64,000 bases of DNA from an uncultured bacterium (GTDB lineage Bacteria > Bacillota > Clostridia > Lachnospirales > Lachnospiraceae): NCBI GenBank assembly GCA_947063875.1, contig CAMSTY010000005.1, positions 27,281 to 91,280 of the forward strand, in the 5' to 3' direction. Below, in pieces: positions 24,370 through 33,439 of this stretch (positions are counted from its first letter, which is position 1; each line of letters starts with the position of its first letter). Under the pieces are notes generated by a model, which saw nothing but the letters and a program-made list of their open reading frames with translations, had not been told where the DNA came from and did no database searches. Both the position numbers and the translations under genes were made by a program.

Positions 24370-26097
24370 TTACTCAACGGATATCAGATAGTAATAAATC
24401 GGCTGGCCGCCATTGTGCAGTTCTGCCTCGCAGTCCGGACATGCCTTGCGGACCTTGGCATACAATGCTTCTGCCTCTTCCGGTCTGACATCGCTGCCAT
24501 AGTAGATGCTGATCAGTTCCGAATCTTTATCCACCATGGCTTTTATGGTGTCAAGCGCAGTCTTCCCGATACTGCTGCCTACCGCCAGCATTCCGTGATC
24601 GCCGATTCCCATGATATCGCCTGCATGAATCTCCATGCCGTCAATCTGGGTGCTGCGCACGGCATAGGTAATCTGTCCGGTCTTGATGCGGTCCATCTCC
24701 TCCAGCATGGCAGCAAGATTCTCCTCCGGAGACAGTTCCGGAATAAAATTGATCAGCGCCGTGATTCCCTGGGGCACTGTCTTGGAGGGCACCACAATAA
24801 TCTGCTTATCCTCCACCAGATATTTTGCCTGCTCTGCCGCAAGAATAATATTCTTATTGTTCGGCAAAATAAAAACCCGATCCGCGTTGACCTGGTCAAT
24901 CGCAATAAGCATATCCTCGGTGCTGGGGTTCATGGTCTGTCCGCCTTCAATCAGATAATCTGCACCGATTCCGCGGAATATCTCTCCCATTCCCTCTCCG
25001 ACAGACACCGCAATAAAACCATAAGGCTTTCTCGGTCCCTGGTTTGCCGTGGTATTATCCATCTTTGCCAGTCTTTCCTCTTTTTGTTCCCTTGCCAGCC
25101 TTTCCGAATTCTGAATCAGCCGTTCCTGATGCTCCTCCCGCATGTTGTCAATCTTTATTCTGGAGAGCGAGCCAAAACCCAACGCTCTCTGAATCGCAAG
25201 TCCCGGGTCGTTGGTATGCACGTGGACCTTCACGACGTCATCGTCGGAGACCACTACCAGCGAATCGCCGATCGATTCCAGGTAAGACTTAAAGCCTCGC
25301 TCAATCTCTTCGTCATACCTCTCTTCCACGTTGATAATAAATTCCGTACAATAGCCGTAACGAATATCCGAAGTGTCCAGTTCCGACACATCCACGCTGC
25401 CCCGGCCAGCTGCGCCGATATCAGAAAAGGAGGGTTCATCGGGTTCCTGCGCTGTCTCCTTTGCCGGCCAGTCAACCGCTTGTCCAAGCAAGCCTTCCAT
25501 GGCGCCCTTCATCACCTGCATCAGGCCCTGACCGCCGGAATCCACCACTCCCGCCTGTTTCAGCACCGGCAGCATCTCTGGTGTCTGGCTCAATACCAGG
25601 TCGCCATAGGCGATAACCTCTCTGGCAAATTCTTCCACATCCTTCGTCTTTTCCGCTATCTCCACGGCCTTATCTGCCATTCCCTTTGCAACCGTAAGGA
25701 TCGTACCTTCTTTCGGCTTCATAACTGCCTTATAGGCTGTCTCCGTGGCACGCACAAAAGCGCCGGACAACGCCTGCACATCTACAGTCTCCCGCGTCTT
25801 GATCTCCTTGGTAAATCCACGGAACAGCTGAGATAAAATGACTCCGGAATTTCCTCTCGCTCCCCGCAAAGAACCAGAGGAAATCGCCCTGGCAAGCGTC
25901 TCCATCGTCGGATTTTCAATCGCCGCCACCTCTTTGGCTGCTGCCATGATGGTCATTGTCATATTTGTCCCCGTATCCCCGTCCGGAACCGGAAATACAT
26001 TCAGTTCGTTAATCCACTCCTTTTTTGCTTCCAATCCCTGAGCGCCCGCCAAAAACGCCTGCTTCATCAGCGGGGCGTCGATTTCTCGTATATTCAC
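24370..26097 (-). CDS. DAK2/DegV-associated kinase-like protein (YloV/FakA family)
   Basis: 575 aa. The N-terminal DhaL/DAK2 kinase domain (about 1-200) shows NVFPVPDGDTGTNMTMT, RGARGNSGVILSQLFRG and DSGGQGLMQVMKGA, the Mg-ATP binding signatures. The C-terminal domain (about 320-575) is the FakA-type tail with FIAVSVGEGMGEIF, GGQTMNPSTEDML and VFILPNNKNI. FakA phosphorylates fatty acids bound to FakB (DegV) proteins so exogenous fatty acids enter phospholipid synthesis. Start is GTG 26097 with AAGGAGG 8 nt upstream. It is preceded by the Asp23 gene 13 bp away, as in yloU-yloV of other Firmicutes, but rpmB and sdaA genes are not next to it here. Confidence 0.9.
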   Translation of the reverse strand: MNIREIDAPLMKQAFLAGAQGLEAKKEWINELNVFPVPDGDTGTNMTMTIMAAAKEVAAIENPTMETLARAISSGSLRGARGNSGVILSQLFRGFTKEIKTRETVDVQALSGAFVRATETAYKAVMKPKEGTILTVAKGMADKAVEIAEKTKDVEEFAREVIAYGDLVLSQTPEMLPVLKQAGVVDSGGQGLMQVMKGAMEGLLGQAVDWPAKETAQEPDEPSFSDIGAAGRGSVDVSELDTSDIRYGYCTEFIINVEERYDEEIERGFKSYLESIGDSLVVVSDDDVVKVHVHTNDPGLAIQRALGFGSLSRIKIDNMREEHQERLIQNSERLAREQKEERLAKMDNTTANQGPRKPYGFIAVSVGEGMGEIFRGIGADYLIEGGQTMNPSTEDMLIAIDQVNADRVFILPNNKNIILAAEQAKYLVEDKQIIVVPSKTVPQGITALINFIPELSPEENLAAMLEEMDRIKTGQITYAVRSTQIDGMEIHAGDIMGIGDHGMLAVGSSIGKTALDTIKAMVDKDSELISIYYGSDVRPEEAEALYAKVRKACPDCEAELHNGGQPIYYYLISVE

Positions 26098-26110
26098 CGG
26101 TAGGTCCTCC

Positions 26111-26467
26111 TTAATCTATCACTCGTACACCTTCTACATAGATATTGATACTGTCCACATCCATGCCGGTGAATTCTTCTACTTTGTACTTTACATTGGC
26201 CATCAGATTATCTGCCACGGCGCAGATACTGACGCCGTAAGCTACAATCACATGAAATTCCAGACTGATATGGCTGTCCTCCACCTTCACATGAATCCCC
26301 TTGGTCAGGCTCTCTCTTTTTAGAAGCTTTACCAGCCCGTCCTTCATGCTGACTGCCGCCATACCGACAATTCCGAAACATTCCACTGCTGTCATTCCCG
26401 CATATAATGCAATCACTTCGGAACTGATCCGGATCTCGCCCAACTTATTATTTATGCGTCCCTTCAT
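26111..26467 (-). CDS. Asp23/Gls24 family envelope stress protein (YloU-like)
   Basis: 118-aa Asp23 domain protein (RINNKLGEIRISSEVIALYAGM ... CFGIVGMA, HVKVEDSHISLEFHVIVAYGVSI, VEEFTGMDVDSINIYVEGVRVID). Members are membrane-associated, abundant, and linked to cell-envelope stress; the molecular role is not known. Start ATG 26467 has GGAGGGG 4 nt upstream; the ORF track extension to 26590 lies in an AT-rich leader. It forms an operon with the FakA-like gene. Confidence 0.9.
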   Translation of the reverse strand: MKGRINNKLGEIRISSEVIALYAGMTAVECFGIVGMAAVSMKDGLVKLLKRESLTKGIHVKVEDSHISLEFHVIVAYGVSICAVADNLMANVKYKVEEFTGMDVDSINIYVEGVRVID

Positions 26468-26556
26468 GAAACCCCTCCATTCGAGTTTGCTTATTATTTT
26501 CATTATACCATTTTTCACGAAAACCACAACTGGATTTTTTTTTAAAAGGAACCAGT

Positions 26557-26581
26557 AAAAAAAGCCAGCCGCAACCGGCTG
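26557..26581 (-). terminator. Terminator after the amino-acid ABC operon
   Basis: Minus-strand CAGCCG-GTTG-CGGCTG (26566-26581), then GCTTTTTTT. Confidence 0.85.
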
Positions 26582-26605
26582 ACTTTTCAAAATTCTCCAA
26601 TCCGC

Positions 26606-27340
26606 TTAAAGCACCTTATTCAAAAAACTGATGGTCCGTTCCTCTTTCGGATTCCCAAACACTTCTTCCGGCGTTCCTTCCTCAACAATATAGCCATCAT
26701 CCATAAAAATCACCCGGTCTGCCACCTCTCTGGCAAACCCCATCTCATGAGTTACCACTACCATCGTCATACCGTCCGCTGCCAGCTGCTTCATAACTTC
26801 CAGCACCTCACCCACCATCTCCGGATCTAAGGCGCTGGTTGGTTCGTCGAAAAGCATGATATCCGGATTCATCGCCAACGCCCGGGCAATGGCAACCCGC
26901 TGCTTCTGGCCGCCGGACAGCTGCCCCGGATAAGCATCGGCTTTATCCGCAAGTCCTACCCGTTCCAGAAGTTCCAATGCTTTATCGGAGGCGGCCGCCT
27001 TTTCCATCTTTTTCAATTCTACTGGCGCCAGGGTAATATTCTCCCGCACTGTCAGATGCGGAAACAGGTTGAAATGCTGGAATACCATTCCGATATTCTC
27101 CCGCACCCGGTTAATGTTGATATTGGGATCAGAAATGGGATGTCCGTCCACATTTACCTCTCCCGCCGTAATTTTCTCCAGACGGTTCAGGCAGCGCAGG
27201 AACGTACTCTTTCCTGATCCGGAAGGCCCGATCAGGCAAACCACCTCGCCTTCCTCCACTTCAAGGCTGATCTTCTTTAGCACTTCAAGCTGGCCAAAAT
27301 TTTTCTTCAGGTTTTTTACCAGGATTTTTTTATTTTCCAT
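26606..27340 (-). CDS. Polar amino-acid ABC transporter ATP-binding protein
   Basis: 244-aa GlnQ/TcyC-type ATPase that powers uptake of an amino acid. Seen: Walker [11 protein letters not shown]-loop [10 protein letters not shown], signature LSGGQKQR, Walker [13 protein letters not shown], and H-loop VTHEMGF. Length is normal. The start overlaps the permease gene by 11 bp; AAGGTG is 4 nt before the ATG. It is the last gene of the operon, followed by a terminator. Exact substrate is unknown; glutamine, cystine or arginine types are all possible. Confidence 0.95.
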   Translation of the reverse strand: MENKKILVKNLKKNFGQLEVLKKISLEVEEGEVVCLIGPSGSGKSTFLRCLNRLEKITAGEVNVDGHPISDPNININRVRENIGMVFQHFNLFPHLTVRENITLAPVELKKMEKAAASDKALELLERVGLADKADAYPGQLSGGQKQRVAIARALAMNPDIMLFDEPTSALDPEMVGEVLEVMKQLAADGMTMVVVTHEMGFAREVADRVIFMDDGYIVEEGTPEEVFGNPKEERTISFLNKVL

Positions 27341-28010
27341 AGGACACCTTCCTCTCTACCAGCAAAGCAATCTTGGAAAGAGCCGTACATACCACCAGAT
27401 AAAACGCGGCCACTACCAGCCAGATTGCCATCACCCTCGAGGCCGAATTGGCGGCGATAATCTTGCCATTCTGGGTCAGTTCCCGAATGCCGATCACGGA
27501 AATCAGGGAGGTATCCTTCATGGAAATGATGAACTGATTGATGATGGACGGCAGCATGGTGCGAAACGCCTGCGGCAGGATCACTTTGCTCATCGCCTTG
27601 CTGTAGGGAAGTCCCAAGCTGCGCGCGGCCTCCATCTGGCCCTTGTCAACCGCCTCAATTCCGCCGCGGATAATCTCCGCCATATAAGCGCCGGCGTTCA
27701 GGCTCAGCGTGACTGCCCCTGCCGTAAAATTGCCGCCGATATTGCTCCAGGAAAAACCGTAGGGGCGCAGCACCTGGCTCAAGCCATAAAATATGATCAT
27801 CACCTGCACCATCAGAGGCGTTCCCCGGATGATGTCAATATAAAGATTGGCAATCATCTTAAGCGGCGTAACTCCCGACACCTTAAACAGTCCGAAAATC
27901 ACTCCCAGGACCGTCGCGCAAATCAACGAAATCGCAGTCAGTTTCACCGTCTCTCCCAACGCTATGCAGAAAGAGGGAAAATATTGTACAAGCACCTCAA
28001 CAAAAGCCAT
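27330..28010 (-). CDS. Polar amino-acid ABC transporter permease
   Basis: 226-aa HisM/GlnP-type membrane protein with about five transmembrane helices. The EAA-like loop is [23 protein letters not shown] (about 130-150), where the ATPase docks. [16 protein letters not shown] is the family N-terminal motif. It overlaps the ATPase gene and lies 27 bp after the substrate-binding gene. Confidence 0.94.
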   Translation of the reverse strand: MAFVEVLVQYFPSFCIALGETVKLTAISLICATVLGVIFGLFKVSGVTPLKMIANLYIDIIRGTPLMVQVMIIFYGLSQVLRPYGFSWSNIGGNFTAGAVTLSLNAGAYMAEIIRGGIEAVDKGQMEAARSLGLPYSKAMSKVILPQAFRTMLPSIINQFIISMKDTSLISVIGIRELTQNGKIIAANSASRVMAIWLVVAAFYLVVCTALSKIALLVERKVSYGK

Positions 28011-28037
28011 TTCACCATCACCTTTTTTCTAAGTCAT

Positions 28038-28901
28038 TTATTTGGAAATATAGGTATCCAAAATCTCATCGTACTTGCCGCTGTCCTTCATATTTTTAAG
28101 GCCGGCGTCAAACTTCTCCAAAAGTTCCGCGTTCTGTCCTTTCAAAACCGCAAAACCATAGGAGTTGCCATGTTCCATTTCCAAGGGCATTTTAAATGCC
28201 GTACCGCGGGAAATCTCATAGCCGAGCACCGGATAATCCTCAAAGCAGGCTACGGAATTGCCAGCCAGGACGTCCTGGTACATGCTGGAAGAATCCTCAA
28301 ACTGCATAATGGTAAATCCATACTGATCTGCGATGGATTCTGCAAAGGTGCAGCCTTCGGTGCCGATCTTGGCGGCAACCGTCTTCCCTTCCAAGTCCTC
28401 ATAAGACGCAATGTCGGAATCCGCATTTACCGCCATACCCACGCCGGAATCATAGTACGGCTCAGAAAAATCGTACTTTTCTTTCCTCGCGTCCGTGATG
28501 GACATCCCGGCAATCACCGCGTCATACTCTCCGGCTTCCAGGCCAGTTGTCGCGGCAGAAAAGCCTGCCACTACCAATTCATACTCAAATCCCTGGTCCT
28601 CGGCAATCGCTTTCAGCAAATCCAGGTCGATGCCAACCATCTCACCCTTATCGTTCTCAAACTCAAAGGGGGCAAACGTGGTATCCGTCGCAATCTTATA
28701 TACTTTATCCGCGGCCTCATCGCCTGCCGCTTCTCCCTCTGCTTTTTCAGCGTCGGCCGCCGTGGTATCTTCGGCATCGGCAGCAGCCGTATCCGCAGCT
28801 GTTGTGGCAGCAGTCGTGTCTGCGGCGCCGCTGCCTCCGCACGCGCCCAAGGATACCGCCATCAAAGCAGCCATCGTCAGTGCAATCACTCTCTTTTTCA
28901 T
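28038..28901 (-). CDS. Amino-acid ABC transporter substrate-binding lipoprotein
   Basis: 287 aa. Lipoprotein signal with lipobox MAVSLGACGG (Cys about 21), then a low-complexity Ala/Thr/Asp linker (to about residue 65), then the SBP_bac_3 fold: DTTFAPFEFENDKGEMVGIDLDL, YDAVIAGMSITDARKEKYDFS, and GNSVACFEDYPVLGYEI. It captures an amino acid outside the membrane for the two following genes. GAGGAGG precedes the ATG. The leader upstream carries a promoter, a leaderless micro-ORF and an intrinsic terminator. Confidence 0.93.
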   Translation of the reverse strand: MKKRVIALTMAALMAVSLGACGGSGAADTTAATTAADTAAADAEDTTAADAEKAEGEAAGDEAADKVYKIATDTTFAPFEFENDKGEMVGIDLDLLKAIAEDQGFEYELVVAGFSAATTGLEAGEYDAVIAGMSITDARKEKYDFSEPYYDSGVGMAVNADSDIASYEDLEGKTVAAKIGTEGCTFAESIADQYGFTIMQFEDSSSMYQDVLAGNSVACFEDYPVLGYEISRGTAFKMPLEMEHGNSYGFAVLKGQNAELLEKFDAGLKNMKDSGKYDEILDTYISK

Positions 28902-28916
28902 AATTTTTCCTCCTCA

Positions 28917-28994
28917 TCAATAAAAGATTCCTAACAAAAAGGACAACGCAAATAAAAGCGATGTCCCCCTTGACCACTGGCTCGCATAAGCCAT
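28917..28994 (-). CDS. Candidate leader micro-ORF (25 aa) overlapping an attenuator
   Basis: ATG 28994 is almost at the predicted transcription start, so this would be leaderless translation with no Shine-Dalgarno. It reads MAYASQWSRGTS and ends LSFLLGIFY before TGA at 28917, 16 bp before the substrate-binding gene. The terminator stem lies within it. Too short for the ORF track. Coding function is unproved; alternative is that the segment is only structured leader RNA. Confidence 0.3.
   Translation of the reverse strand: MAYASQWSRGTSLLFALSFLLGIFY
28936..28966 (-). terminator. Leader terminator/attenuator of the ABC operon
   Basis: Minus-strand GGACA-T-CGC-TTTTATTT-GCG-T-TGTCC (28941-28966, one mismatch), then TTTTTG. 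It lies between the promoter and the first gene, about 30 nt after the transcription start. An upstream hairpin TGGCT-TATGCG-AGCCA precedes it. Confidence 0.65.
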
Positions 28995-29001
28995 GGTAGT
29001 G

Positions 29002-29030
29002 ATTTTAACATAACTCTTAATCAAAGTCAA
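29002..29030 (-). promoter_or_regulatory. Promoter of the amino-acid ABC operon
   Basis: Minus-strand TTGACT (29025-29030), a 17-nt spacer and TAAAAT (29002-29007) with an extended TGT. Confidence 0.8.
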
Positions 29031-29049
29031 GTAATTGTTTCTAATACAA

Positions 29050-30417
29050 TCAAATGGTTGTGATTGCCTCCCGCACATTTTTTACTCCGTACAGTCGGAT
29101 TCCTTCTGCCTTTTTGATTTTTTCGAGGCACACCTGAGGCAGAATGCAGGCCTCGAATCCCAGTTTGGCGGCCTCTCTCACCCTCTGTTCCGCCATTGAG
29201 ACGGCCCGCACCTCTCCGGACAGTCCCACTTCGCCGAAGATTATACACTTTGGGTTCACCGGCCGGTCCTTAAGGCTGGAAACAAGCGCCAGAACAATCG
29301 CGAGATCAAGCGCCGGCTCGTTCATCCTCACACCGCCGGCGATATTGACATAGGCATCGTAGCGGGACATTTCATAATGGCAGCGTTTTTCCAGCACCGC
29401 CATCAGAAGGTTCACCCGGTTATAATCGGTGCCTGCGGCAGTCCTCCTGGCCATACCGAAATTCGTCTGGGCCACCAGGGCCTGCACCTCCAAAAGAATC
29501 GGCCGTGTCCCTTCGATCGAACATGCCACCACGGCGCCGGAAGCCTCCTGCGGCCTTCCGCTCAGCAGGTATTCCGAAGGATTTTCCACTTCCACCAGCC
29601 CCTGTTCCTGCATCTCAAAAACGCCGATTTCATTCGTGGAGCCGAAACGATTCTTGACCCCCCGCAAAATCCTATACGAAGCATTCCGTTCTCCCTCAAA
29701 ATACAGTACGGTATCTACCATATGCTCCAGCACTCTGGGGCCTGCCACCACGCCTTCCTTTGTCACATGCCCTACAATAAATACCGAAATCCCCATCCCT
29801 TTTGCGATCTGCAGCAAAATATTGGTGGATTCCCTCACCTGGCTGACGCTGCCTGGCGCCGAGGACACATCATCCCGATACATCGTCTGAATGGAATCGA
29901 TAATTACCACTTCCGGCTTTGTCTCCCGGATAGCCCCCTCGATATCATCCAGATTCGTCTCACATAAGAACAACAGCTCCCCGCTGATTTCTCCGATGCG
30001 GTTCGCCCGCAGCTTGATTTGCTTCAAGGACTCTTCACCGGAAATATATAAAATTTTGTGTCCCGCGGCTGCCAGATTCCGGCAAACCTGTAAAAGGATG
30101 GTGGATTTGCCAATTCCCGGATCACCCCCAACGAGAACCAGGGAGCCGGCTACAATGCCGCTCCCCAGTACTCTGTCAAGTTCCCGATATCCGGTGGATA
30201 TCCGGTCCTGTTCTTTGATTGAAACCTCGGAAAGCTTCACCGGTTTTGCTGCCTGTCTTGCCGCCCCTGGCACAATGCGCCGCGAACTTTCCTTTTTTGC
30301 CACCGGCTCCTCTACCATCGTATTCCACGCCCGGCAGGCCGGACACTGGCCTGTCCATTTTGCAGATTCATATCCGCATTCCTTACAGAAAAACGCGGTG
30401 GTCTTCGCCTTCGCCAT
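29050..30417 (-). CDS. radA: DNA repair protein RadA
   Basis: RecA-like branch-migration ATPase that helps recombinational repair. 455 aa. N-terminal zinc finger CKECGYESAKWTGQCPAC (four Cys), Walker A GGDPGIGKS near 95, the RadA motif KNRFGSTNEIG near 255, and a C-terminal Lon-like domain (GGVRMNEPALDLAIVLALVSS). GGAGG precedes the ATG. It lies 16 bp after the 137-aa gene and near clpC, a common Firmicute order (clpC-radA). Confidence 0.95.
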   Translation of the reverse strand: MAKAKTTAFFCKECGYESAKWTGQCPACRAWNTMVEEPVAKKESSRRIVPGAARQAAKPVKLSEVSIKEQDRISTGYRELDRVLGSGIVAGSLVLVGGDPGIGKSTILLQVCRNLAAAGHKILYISGEESLKQIKLRANRIGEISGELLFLCETNLDDIEGAIRETKPEVVIIDSIQTMYRDDVSSAPGSVSQVRESTNILLQIAKGMGISVFIVGHVTKEGVVAGPRVLEHMVDTVLYFEGERNASYRILRGVKNRFGSTNEIGVFEMQEQGLVEVENPSEYLLSGRPQEASGAVVACSIEGTRPILLEVQALVAQTNFGMARRTAAGTDYNRVNLLMAVLEKRCHYEMSRYDAYVNIAGGVRMNEPALDLAIVLALVSSLKDRPVNPKCIIFGEVGLSGEVRAVSMAEQRVREAAKLGFEACILPQVCLEKIKKAEGIRLYGVKNVREAITTI

Positions 30418-30433
30418 ATGTACGCTTATCCTC

Positions 30434-30847
30434 CTAGCGTTTCACCACTTTTACATGGCTTCCTACGCCTTCATTCAGTTCTACGCTTACCACCAGCTTA
30501 CCGCTCATATTGGTCTTCATGCCTCCGACTGCCATGTCATCCACATAGACCTCATAGTCGCTGTCATCCTCCAGCTGAAGAGTGATCCTGGCATCCTTAT
30601 CCCCTTCCACCATGAACTTCACGCCGTCATTCGTCACCATAAAATGCTCCACCGCCGTTCCCGGCACCGATTCATAGACGAACATTCCGTTGCGTTCCAG
30701 TTTGGTAATCTCATAAAAGGTCTTAATCTTATAGGAATCTCCGTCATGCTCGAAATCCTGGAGTTTTGATTTTGTCGATAATTTATAGTTGCCAAAACTG
30801 ATGGTCCCGTCTGCTTCCGAACGAATTAAAGATTCAACTACTGGCAT
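30434..30847 (-). CDS. Conserved small protein of unknown function
   Basis: 137 aa, predicted mostly beta-strand, with no signal peptide or membrane segment. It starts PVVESLIRSEADGTISFGNY and ends with SVELNEGVGSHVKVVKR. Clostridial homologs between clpC and radA have been labelled endosialidase-like without support that I can see here; no catalytic motif is visible. AGGAGG lies 7 nt before the ATG, and an inverted repeat overlapping a possible -10 lies upstream. Probably co-transcribed with radA. Confidence 0.75.
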   Translation of the reverse strand: MPVVESLIRSEADGTISFGNYKLSTKSKLQDFEHDGDSYKIKTFYEITKLERNGMFVYESVPGTAVEHFMVTNDGVKFMVEGDKDARITLQLEDDSDYEVYVDDMAVGGMKTNMSGKLVVSVELNEGVGSHVKVVKR

Positions 30848-30883
30848 GTCTGTTACCCTCCTGTAAATATGGTGTTGAAATAT

Positions 30884-30920
30884 GGGGCATACTCACCCCT
30901 TTACACTATGAGTATACCCC
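30884..30920. promoter_or_regulatory. Inverted repeat overlapping a candidate -10
   Basis: GGGGCATACTCA (30884-30895) and TGAGTATACCCC (30909-30920), 13 bp apart, with one mismatch. On the minus strand it contains TATACT as a possible -10 for the 137-aa gene and radA. It could be an operator or a leader hairpin; no U-tract follows. Confidence 0.45.
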
Positions 30921-30936
30921 AACCGGCAAAAAAACG

Positions 30937-33396
30937 CTAGTTATTTATCAATTCCTTTTTAAAAAATTTCAATCCGTCCCCATCCACGCCGACGGACACC
31001 TGCTCCCCTTCCTGGACCGTACCATCCAGGATCGCTTCCGCCAGTTTGTCCTCCAGATAGTTCTGGATTGCACGGCGCAGCGGACGGGCGCCATACTTCT
31101 CATCATACCCTTTTTCCACCAGAAACGCCTTCGCTTCATCCTCCACAAAAAGACGCAGGTTCATCTGGCGCGCCGTGCGGCCTTCAATGCTGCGCAGCAT
31201 AATCGATACAATCTGTTTCATATGCTCCTGGTTGAGTGGATGGAACACCATGATCTCGTCAATCCGGTTTAAAAACTCTGGTTTAAACAGCCGTTTCACC
31301 TCTTCCATCACCCGGCTTTTCATCAATTTATAACGTTCCTCTTCATTATCTGAGGAGGTAAATCCCAGACGCTTAGGGGATATGATGCTCTCTGCCCCTG
31401 CATTGGAAGTCATGATCAGAATAGTGTTCTTAAAATCTATTTTCCGTCCCTGTGCGTCTGTGATATGCCCGTCATCCAGCACCTGAAGCAAAATGTTGAA
31501 TACATCGGGATGGGCTTTCTCAATCTCATCAAAAAGAATCACGGAATAAGGATTGCGCCTTACTTTTTCGCTCAACTGCCCGCCCTCATCATAGCCGACA
31601 TATCCTGGCGGGGAACCGATCATGCGGGAGACGCTGTGCTTTTCCATATATTCGGACATATCAACCCGGATCAGTGCATTCTCCGTACCAAACATTGCCT
31701 CCGCCAGAGTCTTGCACAGTTCTGTCTTTCCCACTCCGGTGGGCCCCAAAAAGAGGAAGGAACCGATCGGCCGCCTGGGGTCCTTAAGGCCGACCCGGCC
31801 TCTCCGGATTGCCTTGGAGACGGCAGTCACTGCGTCTTCCTGGCCGACTACCCTCTCATGGAGGATACCCTCCAGCCTTTTTAAGCGTTCTGACTCTCCC
31901 TCCTCCAGCTTGCGTACCGGAATTTTGGTCCAGCCAGATACCACATCCGCCACCTGGCCCTCATCCACCACCAATTTTCGGGAATTCTTCTCCTTCTGCC
32001 ATTTGGCCCGCACCTTCTCGATCTTCTCGCGCTTCTTTTCCTGTTTGCGCTTGAGATCGCCGGCCTTCTCATAAGCTTCCGCCTTGATGGCAGCCTCCTT
32101 CTGCTGCTCCAATGTCTCAATATCCTGTTCCAGCTCCTTGATCTCTGACGGCTCGACATAAGTAGTCAGCCGTACCTTCGAGGATGCCTCGTCAATCAGG
32201 TCTATGGCTTTATCCGGCAGAAACCGGTCATTGATATAGCGGGCAGAAAGCCTCACCGCCGCTATCAGCGCATCGTCCGTAATCGTCACCTTATGATGTT
32301 CCTCGTAGCGGGGCCTGAGCCCTTTTAAAATACCGACGGACTCTTCTTCCCCCGGCTCCTCCACGGTCACCGGCTGGAAGCGCCTCTCCAGAGCCGCATC
32401 TTTTTCGATATATTTGCGGTATTCATCGATGGTGGTGGCGCCGATCAGCTGAATCTCCCCCCGTGCAAGAGAAGGTTTCAGGATATTGGAAGCGTCAATC
32501 GCTCCCTCCGCCCCTCCGGCCCCGATGATCGTATGAATCTCATCGATGAACAGAAGGACTTCCCCATCCTCCTTTACCTCTGCCAGGACCCGCTTGATCC
32601 GTTCCTCAAATTCTCCGCGATATTTTGACCCGGCTACCATACCGGACAGATCCAGTGTCAGTACCCGCTTACGGGCAATGATCTCAGGGATGTCCCCGGA
32701 AGCAATCATCTGGGCCAGTCCTTCCACCACGGCAGTCTTTCCGACCCCCGGCTCACCGATCAGGCAGGGGTTGTTCTTGGTGCGGCGGCTTAGGATCTGG
32801 ATCACCCGACGGATCTCCTGCTCCCGGCCAATAACCGGATCAAGCTTCCCCTCCCTGGCCAGTGCAGTCAGGTCTCTGCTGTAATTATTCAGCGTAGGCG
32901 TATTCACTTTTCCGCGTGTTGTGCGCCCTGGCTGAAGTTCATCCCGGTTCGCCGGTGCATCCTCGCCCATAGCCGACAAAATCTCTATATATAGTTTCTG
33001 AACGCTCACTCCTATCGTATTCAAAAGCCGGGCCGCCACGCAGTCGCTCTCCCGGATAATAGCGATCAGCAGATGCTCCGTCCCGATCAGCGGAGCCTTA
33101 AAGCGCACGGCCTCCCGGTAGCTGTTTTCCAGCACACGCCGGGCACTGGGCGTATAGGTATTCCTCTCCGCCAGGCCAACCGGCTGATTGGGGGAAATCA
33201 GCTGACTGACCAGTTCAATCACCTTGTCCGCATCCACACCGCAGTCGGTCAGTACTTTTGCCGCCACACCGCTTCCCTCCTGCAAAAGGCCGATCAGCAG
33301 ATGTTCCGTCCCCACATAACTGTGTTCCAGCTGCTGTGCCGCATCCACGGCTAAACTGATTGCCTCTTTCGCCTGTTCCGTAAATCTGTCTATCAT
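30937..33396 (-). CDS. clpC: ATP-dependent Clp protease ATP-binding subunit ClpC
   Basis: Hsp100 unfoldase that feeds ClpP. About 819 aa. Two N-terminal Clp_N repeats ([21 protein letters not shown] ... ), AAA-1 with GEPGVGKT, a UVR-containing middle domain ([20 protein letters not shown]), and AAA-2 with GPTGVGKT, the ClpP loop region and a D2-small domain. ATG 33396 begins the family N-terminus; a TTG at 33402 is better spaced (7 nt) from GGAGG, so the true start may be two codons earlier. It follows mcsB by 43 bp in the clpC-type stress operon. Confidence 0.95.
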   Translation of the reverse strand: MIDRFTEQAKEAISLAVDAAQQLEHSYVGTEHLLIGLLQEGSGVAAKVLTDCGVDADKVIELVSQLISPNQPVGLAERNTYTPSARRVLENSYREAVRFKAPLIGTEHLLIAIIRESDCVAARLLNTIGVSVQKLYIEILSAMGEDAPANRDELQPGRTTRGKVNTPTLNNYSRDLTALAREGKLDPVIGREQEIRRVIQILSRRTKNNPCLIGEPGVGKTAVVEGLAQMIASGDIPEIIARKRVLTLDLSGMVAGSKYRGEFEERIKRVLAEVKEDGEVLLFIDEIHTIIGAGGAEGAIDASNILKPSLARGEIQLIGATTIDEYRKYIEKDAALERRFQPVTVEEPGEEESVGILKGLRPRYEEHHKVTITDDALIAAVRLSARYINDRFLPDKAIDLIDEASSKVRLTTYVEPSEIKELEQDIETLEQQKEAAIKAEAYEKAGDLKRKQEKKREKIEKVRAKWQKEKNSRKLVVDEGQVADVVSGWTKIPVRKLEEGESERLKRLEGILHERVVGQEDAVTAVSKAIRRGRVGLKDPRRPIGSFLFLGPTGVGKTELCKTLAEAMFGTENALIRVDMSEYMEKHSVSRMIGSPPGYVGYDEGGQLSEKVRRNPYSVILFDEIEKAHPDVFNILLQVLDDGHITDAQGRKIDFKNTILIMTSNAGAESIISPKRLGFTSSDNEEERYKLMKSRVMEEVKRLFKPEFLNRIDEIMVFHPLNQEHMKQIVSIMLRSIEGRTARQMNLRLFVEDEAKAFLVEKGYDEKYGARPLRRAIQNYLEDKLAEAILDGTVQEGEQVSVGVDGDGLKFFKKELINN

Positions 33397-33439
33397 TGCC
33401 AATTTACATCCTCCTGGTCTGTTTTTCGTTCTTTCATAT

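Noticed and set aside
24286-25836. 516-codon plus-strand ORF
   Set aside because: Antisense to the yloV-like gene; composition of a shadow frame.
26468-26600. rpmB (ribosomal protein L28) expected divergent from the Asp23 gene
   Set aside because: No L28-like frame exists in the gap; it must be elsewhere in this genome.
27069-28934. 621-codon plus-strand ORF
   Set aside because: It lies opposite the complete ABC transporter operon with no recognisable domain; shadow frame.
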